A stretch of 19,555 nucleotides of DNA. Source: Pseudomonadota bacterium. Its GTDB lineage: Bacteria > Pseudomonadota > Gammaproteobacteria > Burkholderiales > Burkholderiaceae. The translations under genes and the position numbers were made by a program. The notes below the pieces were generated by a model. It was not told the DNA's origin. It worked only from the letters and a program-made list of their open reading frames with translations, and ran no database searches. The stretch covers positions 1-19,555 of the forward strand of contig JAKORH010000199.1 in the NCBI GenBank assembly GCA_029777935.1. Reading direction: 5' to 3'. Below, one piece after another: positions 15,433 through 19,555 of this stretch. Numbering within the stretch: the first letter of the stretch is position 1; the number at the start of each line of letters is the position of its first letter.

Positions 15433-15444
15433 CCGGAGGACCCG

Positions 15445-16317
15445 ATGAAGCTGCTGCTGAAATTCAACCTCGTCTTTCTGCTCATCTTCGCCGCCGGGCT
15501 GGCGGCGATCGGATACGTGTCGTGGACACTGCTGCAGCGAAACGCGCGCGCCGAGATCGCGCAGGCCGCGCGCCTGCTGATGGACACCGCGATCGCGACG
15601 CGCAGCTACACGTCGTCGCAGATCAAGCCGTTGCTGGACACGCAGATGAAGTACACGTTCCTGCCGCAGACGGTGCCGGCCTATTCGGCGACCGAGGTCT
15701 TCAACGAACTGCGCAAGAAGCACACCGAGTACAGCTACAAGGAGGCGGTGCTGAACCCGACCAATCCGCGCGACCGCGCGGTGGAGTGGGAGAACGACAT
15801 CATCCAGCAGTTCCGCAACAACAAGGACGTGAAAGAGGTGATCGGCGAGCGCGACACGCCCACGGGCGGCTCGTACTACTTCGCGCGGCCGTTCCGCATC
15901 GCCGACGGCGGCTGCCTCGCCTGTCACAGCACGGTCGATGCGGCGCCGAAGACCATGGTCGAACGCTACGGCCCTGCCAACGGCTTCGGCTGGCAGATGA
16001 ACGAGGCGGTCGGCGCACAGATCATCTCCGTGCCGACGGGCGTGCCGCTGGCGCGCGCGTCCGACGCGTTCAAGGTCTTCATGACCTCGGTGGCCGGCGT
16101 GTTCATCGCGATCGGCGTGGTGCTGAACGTGATGCTGTATCTGATGGTGATCCGGCCGGTGTCGAAGCTGTCTCACTTCGCCGACCGTGTCAGCCTCGGC
16201 GAACTCGAGATCCCCGAGTTCAAGCGCCGGTCGGGTGACGAGATCGGCGTGCTGTCGCGTTCGATCGCGCGCATGCGCACGAGCATGGTGCAGGCGATGA
16301 AGATGCTGGAGGCCTGA
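15445..16317 (+). CDS. Membrane heme-type sensor (Tll0287/DUF3365-like) with HAMP, no output domain
   Basis: The 290-residue product has a first transmembrane segment (residues 5-28), a periplasmic domain (~30-205), a second one (~213-236) and a HAMP linker from ~237 (IRPVSKLSHFADRVSLGELEIPEF) that ends at the C-terminus. The periplasmic domain carries the c-type heme motif CLACH (Cys157, Cys160, His161) and the family stretches YTFLPQTVPAYSA and SYYFARPF. DUF3365/Tll0287-like domains bind heme and sense redox state or gases. No kinase, cyclase or methyl-accepting domain follows, so the signal must pass to a partner. GGAGGA precedes the ATG. The next gene, a soluble Ser/Thr kinase, starts 6 bases later, which makes it the obvious partner. 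That coupling is inference. Confidence 0.9.
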   Translation: MKLLLKFNLVFLLIFAAGLAAIGYVSWTLLQRNARAEIAQAARLLMDTAIATRSYTSSQIKPLLDTQMKYTFLPQTVPAYSATEVFNELRKKHTEYSYKEAVLNPTNPRDRAVEWENDIIQQFRNNKDVKEVIGERDTPTGGSYYFARPFRIADGGCLACHSTVDAAPKTMVERYGPANGFGWQMNEAVGAQIISVPTGVPLARASDAFKVFMTSVAGVFIAIGVVLNVMLYLMVIRPVSKLSHFADRVSLGELEIPEFKRRSGDEIGVLSRSIARMRTSMVQAMKMLEA

Positions 16318-16323
16318 TAGCGG

Positions 16324-17742
16324 ATGAACACCCCCGCGCGGCTCGGCAAGTATCCGATCACCGGCGTGCTCGGCAAGGGCGCCATGGGGGCGGTCTATCG
16401 CGCTTACGACCCGGTGATCAAGCGGCCGGTGGCGATCAAGACGATCCGCAAGGAGCTGATCGACGAGGACGTGCGGGCCGAGTCGCTCGCCAACCGCTTC
16501 CGCAAGGAGGCGCAGGCTGCCGGCGCGCTGAATCATCCGGGCATCGTTGCGATCTACGAGTACGGCGAGGACGACGAGTACGCGTACATCGCGATGGAGT
16601 GCGTCGAGGGCAACACGCTGCGCGACTATCTGGCGCGCGGCGCCACCTTCGACGAGCGCGACACGATCAGCATCATGTCGCAGTTGCTCGATGCGCTGGC
16701 GTTCGCGCACAGCCACTCGATCTGGCACCGCGATATCAAGCCCGCGAACATCATGGTCATGGCCAACGGGCGGATCAAGCTCGCCGATTTCGGAGTGGCG
16801 CGCATCGAGTCGTCGGACCGCACGCAGGCGAGCGTGATCATGGGCACGCCCGGCTACATCGCGCCGGAACAGTATCTGGGCGAGGCCTGCGACTGGCGCA
16901 TGGACATCTTCTCCGCCGGCGTGCTGTTCTACGTGCTGCTGGCCGGCCAGGCGCCGTTTCGGGGCCGGCCCGAGGCGATCATGCACGACGTGTGCTACGT
17001 CGACCCCGAGCCGCCGTCGGCGGTGGATCCGCTGCATCGCTGGCCGAAGTACGACGCGATCGTGCTGCGCGCGCTGCAGAAGAAGCCGGGGGACCGCTTC
17101 CAGAGCGCGACCGAATTCCGCTCGGCGATCCTGGCGGCCTTTGCGCGCCCGGTCAGCGAGGCGATATCCGAGTCGACGATCATCGCGACCCGCGTGCGGC
17201 CGCCGACGCTCGGTTCGAGCCCGCCGGCCGCGCCGCGGACGACCCAGAGCGCCGGCACCAGCCTGCCGCCACCGACCGGCTGGGATGCGACAGTGCTCGG
17301 CAAGATCGAAATCGAACTGGCGCGCTACATCGGGCCGGTGGCCAAGGTGCTGGTGCGGCGCGCGGCGCGCGAACACGGCGACCAGCAGGCCCTGGTGGCG
17401 ACTGTCGCGCAGGCGATCGAGCGCAACGAGGACCGCGAGCGGTTTTTCGTCGCGACGATCGGCATCCGATCGGTCGCGCGGGTGGCCGTTGCGCTCGGCG
17501 GCGCCACCGATCCCACGCATGCGAGCGCGCCGACTGCCGGCCCCGCCCTCACCGCGCAGGACCTGGAGCGGGCCACCCAGTTGCTCACCACCTACATCGG
17601 GCCGATCGCGCGCGTCGTCGCCAGGCGGGCGGCGACCGAAGGCGTCAGCCGGCGCGAGTTCTTCACGCGAGTTGCGCAGTCGCTCGACACCGAGGTGCAG
17701 CGCGAGCGGTTCCTGCGCGAGGCGGGCGCGCTGATCGGCTGA
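16324..17742 (+). CDS. Ser/Thr protein kinase of the T6SS phosphorylation switch (PpkA-like)
   Basis: The 472-residue product contains a complete Hanks-type kinase at residues 8-275: GKGAMG loop (18-22), Lys39 in VAIK, Glu62, catalytic HRDIKPAN with Asp137, DFG at 155-157, GTPGY and APE at 180-182. A Pro/Thr/Ser linker (276-320) follows. Two copies of a ~50-residue helical domain come next: 323-375 with YIGPVAKVLVRRAA and 412-465 with YIGPIARVVARRAA. These resemble the DUF8082-type domain seen after some kinases. There is no transmembrane segment or vWA domain, unlike Pseudomonas PpkA. GGAGG (16308-16312) precedes the ATG. It should phosphorylate the FHA protein or other T6SS parts on Thr; that is inferred from family and neighbours. 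Confidence 0.95.
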   Translation: MNTPARLGKYPITGVLGKGAMGAVYRAYDPVIKRPVAIKTIRKELIDEDVRAESLANRFRKEAQAAGALNHPGIVAIYEYGEDDEYAYIAMECVEGNTLRDYLARGATFDERDTISIMSQLLDALAFAHSHSIWHRDIKPANIMVMANGRIKLADFGVARIESSDRTQASVIMGTPGYIAPEQYLGEACDWRMDIFSAGVLFYVLLAGQAPFRGRPEAIMHDVCYVDPEPPSAVDPLHRWPKYDAIVLRALQKKPGDRFQSATEFRSAILAAFARPVSEAISESTIIATRVRPPTLGSSPPAAPRTTQSAGTSLPPPTGWDATVLGKIEIELARYIGPVAKVLVRRAAREHGDQQALVATVAQAIERNEDRERFFVATIGIRSVARVAVALGGATDPTHASAPTAGPALTAQDLERATQLLTTYIGPIARVVARRAATEGVSRREFFTRVAQSLDTEVQRERFLREAGALIG

Positions 17743-17794
17743 GCGCCGCTCCCGCGCCGTCCGGCCCGCGGATTGATCGCAAGCAAGCGTCGAA

Positions 17795-19063
17795 ATGACC
17801 GCCGCCGACCGCGTCCGTACACAGGCGCCGGAGCTCGCGCTCCTCGGACCGGAAACGGCGACGGCGCCCGCGTCGCATGCGAGCGTCGAGTTGCAGCGGC
17901 TGGTCGCGGGCATCAATCCGCTGCTTGGCGCCGCGAGCGTGCTGCTTGCGCTGGTGGCCAAGCTGCGGGCGACGACCGCGCACGCCGATCCGGCCGCGCT
18001 GCGGCGCCAGTTGCTGGCGCGCATCGAGGAATTCGAGGCCGACGCGCGCGCCGCCGGCACGCCGCGGCCGAAGATCGTCGCCGCGCGCTATCTGCTCTGC
18101 TCCTTCATCGACGAGGCGATCGCCGGCACGCCCTGGGGCGACGCGTGGGCGCAGCGCACGCTGCTGCAGGAGTTCCACGAGGAAGCGTGGGGCGGCGACA
18201 AGGCGTTCAAGCTGCTCGAGCGCATGGGCGAGGACGTGGCCGCCAACGCGGACGTGCTCGAGCTCTTCTACGTCTGCCTCGCGCTCGGCTTCGAAGGCCG
18301 CTATCGCGGCAAGCCGAACGCGCGGCAGCAGCTCGAAGCGATCGCCGCGCGCCTCGCGCAGGTCGTGCATCCGAACCTCGGCCAGCCGGCAACGCGGGAG
18401 CTGTCGCTGCGCTGGACCGGCGTGAAGATTCCCGATCGCGCGCTGGCCGTGGTCCCGCTGTGGGTCGCGTTCGCGATCGGCGCGCTGATCGTCGTCGCCG
18501 CCGTGGTCGCGCTGAACGCGCGGCTCGATGCGCAGTCGCGACCGCTGTTCCGGCAGATCGTCGCGATCCCGAACGCACTGCGCAGCGACCTGCTCGACCG
18601 CGCGGCCGTCCGGCCGCGGCTGGCACCGCTGCTGCAGGCCGAGGTCGCATCCGGCGCGGTGGAAGTGCGCGACGAGGCGCTGCGCTCGGTCGTCACCATT
18701 GCCGCCGATGCGCTGTTCGCCGCCGGCAGCGCCGAGGTCGATGCGCGGCGCGCCGACCTGCTCGGCCGCATCGCCGCGGCGCTCTCGCGTCAGCCTGGCG
18801 AGATCGCCGTGATCGGACACACCGACGACCAGCCGCCGGGTTCGGTGCAGTTCCCGTCCAACTGGCACCTGTCGCGCGAGCGTGCGAGCGCGGTGTTGCG
18901 CGCGCTGGCGCAGACCGGCGTGCCCCGCGAGCGCATGCACGCGGAAGGCCGCGGCGACGCCGAGCCGCGCGCGTCCGGCAACTCGCCGGAGGCACGCGCA
19001 CGCAACCGGCGCATCGAGATCGTGCTGATGCTGCCACGGCCGGAATCGTTAAACGAGTCGTGA
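17795..19063 (+). CDS. tssL: T6SS membrane complex protein TssL (DotU) with C-terminal OmpA/MotB domain
   Basis: The product has 422 residues. Residues 28-205 are the cytoplasmic DotU domain: NPLLGAASVLLALV, the signature RYLLCSFIDEAIAGTPWG, LLQEFHEEAWGGDKAF and LELFYVCLALGFEGRYRG. One transmembrane segment (about 217-240) leads to a periplasmic part. Residues 300-415 form an OmpA/MotB-type peptidoglycan-binding domain (VIGHTDDQPPG, FPSNWHLSRERA, GRGDAEPRASGN, NRRIEIVLM). TssL joins TssM and TssJ in the envelope complex. This extended form anchors itself to the wall. A 52-base gap separates it from the kinase gene. No strong ribosome site is visible before ATG 17795. All expected residues are present. 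Confidence 0.97.
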   Translation: MTAADRVRTQAPELALLGPETATAPASHASVELQRLVAGINPLLGAASVLLALVAKLRATTAHADPAALRRQLLARIEEFEADARAAGTPRPKIVAARYLLCSFIDEAIAGTPWGDAWAQRTLLQEFHEEAWGGDKAFKLLERMGEDVAANADVLELFYVCLALGFEGRYRGKPNARQQLEAIAARLAQVVHPNLGQPATRELSLRWTGVKIPDRALAVVPLWVAFAIGALIVVAAVVALNARLDAQSRPLFRQIVAIPNALRSDLLDRAAVRPRLAPLLQAEVASGAVEVRDEALRSVVTIAADALFAAGSAEVDARRADLLGRIAAALSRQPGEIAVIGHTDDQPPGSVQFPSNWHLSRERASAVLRALAQTGVPRERMHAEGRGDAEPRASGNSPEARARNRRIEIVLMLPRPESLNES

Positions 19064-19082
19064 ACCGAGGCGCGCCCGAATC

Positions 19083-19555
19083 ATGAAGAGCGAAGTCGCT
19101 GCATCGATGACGCGGCCGCTGCTGGTCGCCGCGGGGCTGGTCGCTGCCAACGCGCTGGTGTGGTTCCTCGGCCCGCTGCTCGCGATCGGCCCGACACATC
19201 CGCTGGCCGCGGAGTGGGTGCGCTGGCTGGCGATCACCGCGCTCAGCGCGGGCGCGGTCGTGCTGGGCGCGGCGCGGACGACGCGGGCCGCGCGCGCGAA
19301 TCGCAATTTGCTCGACGGGCTGGTTTCCGCCGAGGAGCCCGTGTCCGCGCCGGGCGCGCACGACGTGGCGATCATTCGCCGGCGCTTCGAGGAGGCGGTG
19401 GCGCTGCTGAAGAGTTCGGGCCTCGGCGCGCGCAGATCGCTGCTCGCCGCGCTCGCCGGCCGGCCGTACCTGTACCAGTTGCCTTGGTACATCATCATCG
19501 GCGCGCCGGGCGCAGGCAAGACCACCGCGCTTGCCAACTCCGGTCTCGAGTTCCC
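19083..19555 (+). CDS. tssM: T6SS membrane complex protein TssM (IcmF), N-terminal part (3' end outside window)
   Basis: The first ~157 residues of TssM are present before the window ends. Two transmembrane segments lie at about 12-35 and 45-64, followed by a helical stretch and the Walker A loop GAPGAGKT (140-147), as in full-length IcmF proteins with an intact nucleotide-binding site. The next residues (TALANSGLEF) also match the family. TssM spans the periplasm as the core of the membrane complex. The ATG at 19083 lies 19 bases after the tssL stop, so the two are cotranscribed. Confidence 0.96.
   Translation, partial: MKSEVAASMTRPLLVAAGLVAANALVWFLGPLLAIGPTHPLAAEWVRWLAITALSAGAVVLGAARTTRAARANRNLLDGLVSAEEPVSAPGAHDVAIIRRRFEEAVALLKSSGLGARRSLLAALAGRPYLYQLPWYIIIGAPGAGKTTALANSGLEF

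Noticed and set aside
14212..18060. A 1282-codon open frame on the minus strand across the FecR, heme-sensor, kinase and tssL genes.
   Set aside because: It is antisense to well-supported genes on the + strand, has an Arg/His/Ala-rich composition without domains, and is the usual by-product of high third-position GC.

Overview
The window is GC-rich, tightly packed bacterial DNA. Genes overlap or sit a few bases apart, and GTG starts and long antisense shadow frames are common. The gene content and codon bias suggest a proteobacterium, most likely beta (Burkholderiales- or Rhodocyclales-like). That placement is inference; no taxonomic marker gene is present.

Left part (1-9787, + strand): the export core of a non-flagellar type III secretion system (T3SS). 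The order is sctN (3' part only), sctO, an sctP-like gene, two unrecognised genes, a soluble PAS/histidine kinase with a FixJ-type response regulator, then divergent sctQ, sctR, sctS, sctT, sctU and a small FliO-like gene overlapping sctU. The N-O-P-Q-R-S-T-U order is Ysc-like, but four extra genes, including the two-component pair, sit between P and Q. The FliO-like gene at the end is unexpected, because FliO is normally a flagellar export-gate assembly factor.

Middle part (9788-12364): a transition zone. It holds a 228-residue protein that looks like a secreted helical T3SS substrate, followed by a strong hairpin terminator, and then three small unrecognised genes that end at a second strong terminator. 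These are candidate substrates, chaperones or accessory factors.

Right part (12365-19555): one end of a type VI secretion system (T6SS) locus. A periplasmic OmpA-type protein (+) converges on a TagH-type FHA protein (-) with a hairpin between them. From a divergent intergenic region with a TTGACA-type promoter runs a + strand series: a FecR-domain exported protein, a membrane sensor with a periplasmic CxxCH heme motif and a terminal HAMP but no output domain, a soluble Ser/Thr kinase with a duplicated C-terminal domain, tssL fused to an OmpA/MotB domain, and the 5' end of tssM. The kinase and FHA protein suggest threonine-phosphorylation control of the T6SS. The heme/HAMP protein six bases upstream of the kinase suggests a split redox or gas sensor for that switch.

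No tRNA or rRNA gene, insertion sequence or CRISPR array is seen. No gene-free stretch exceeds 300 bases; the longest are 12172-12446, 9788-10014 and 14355-14535, each described below.
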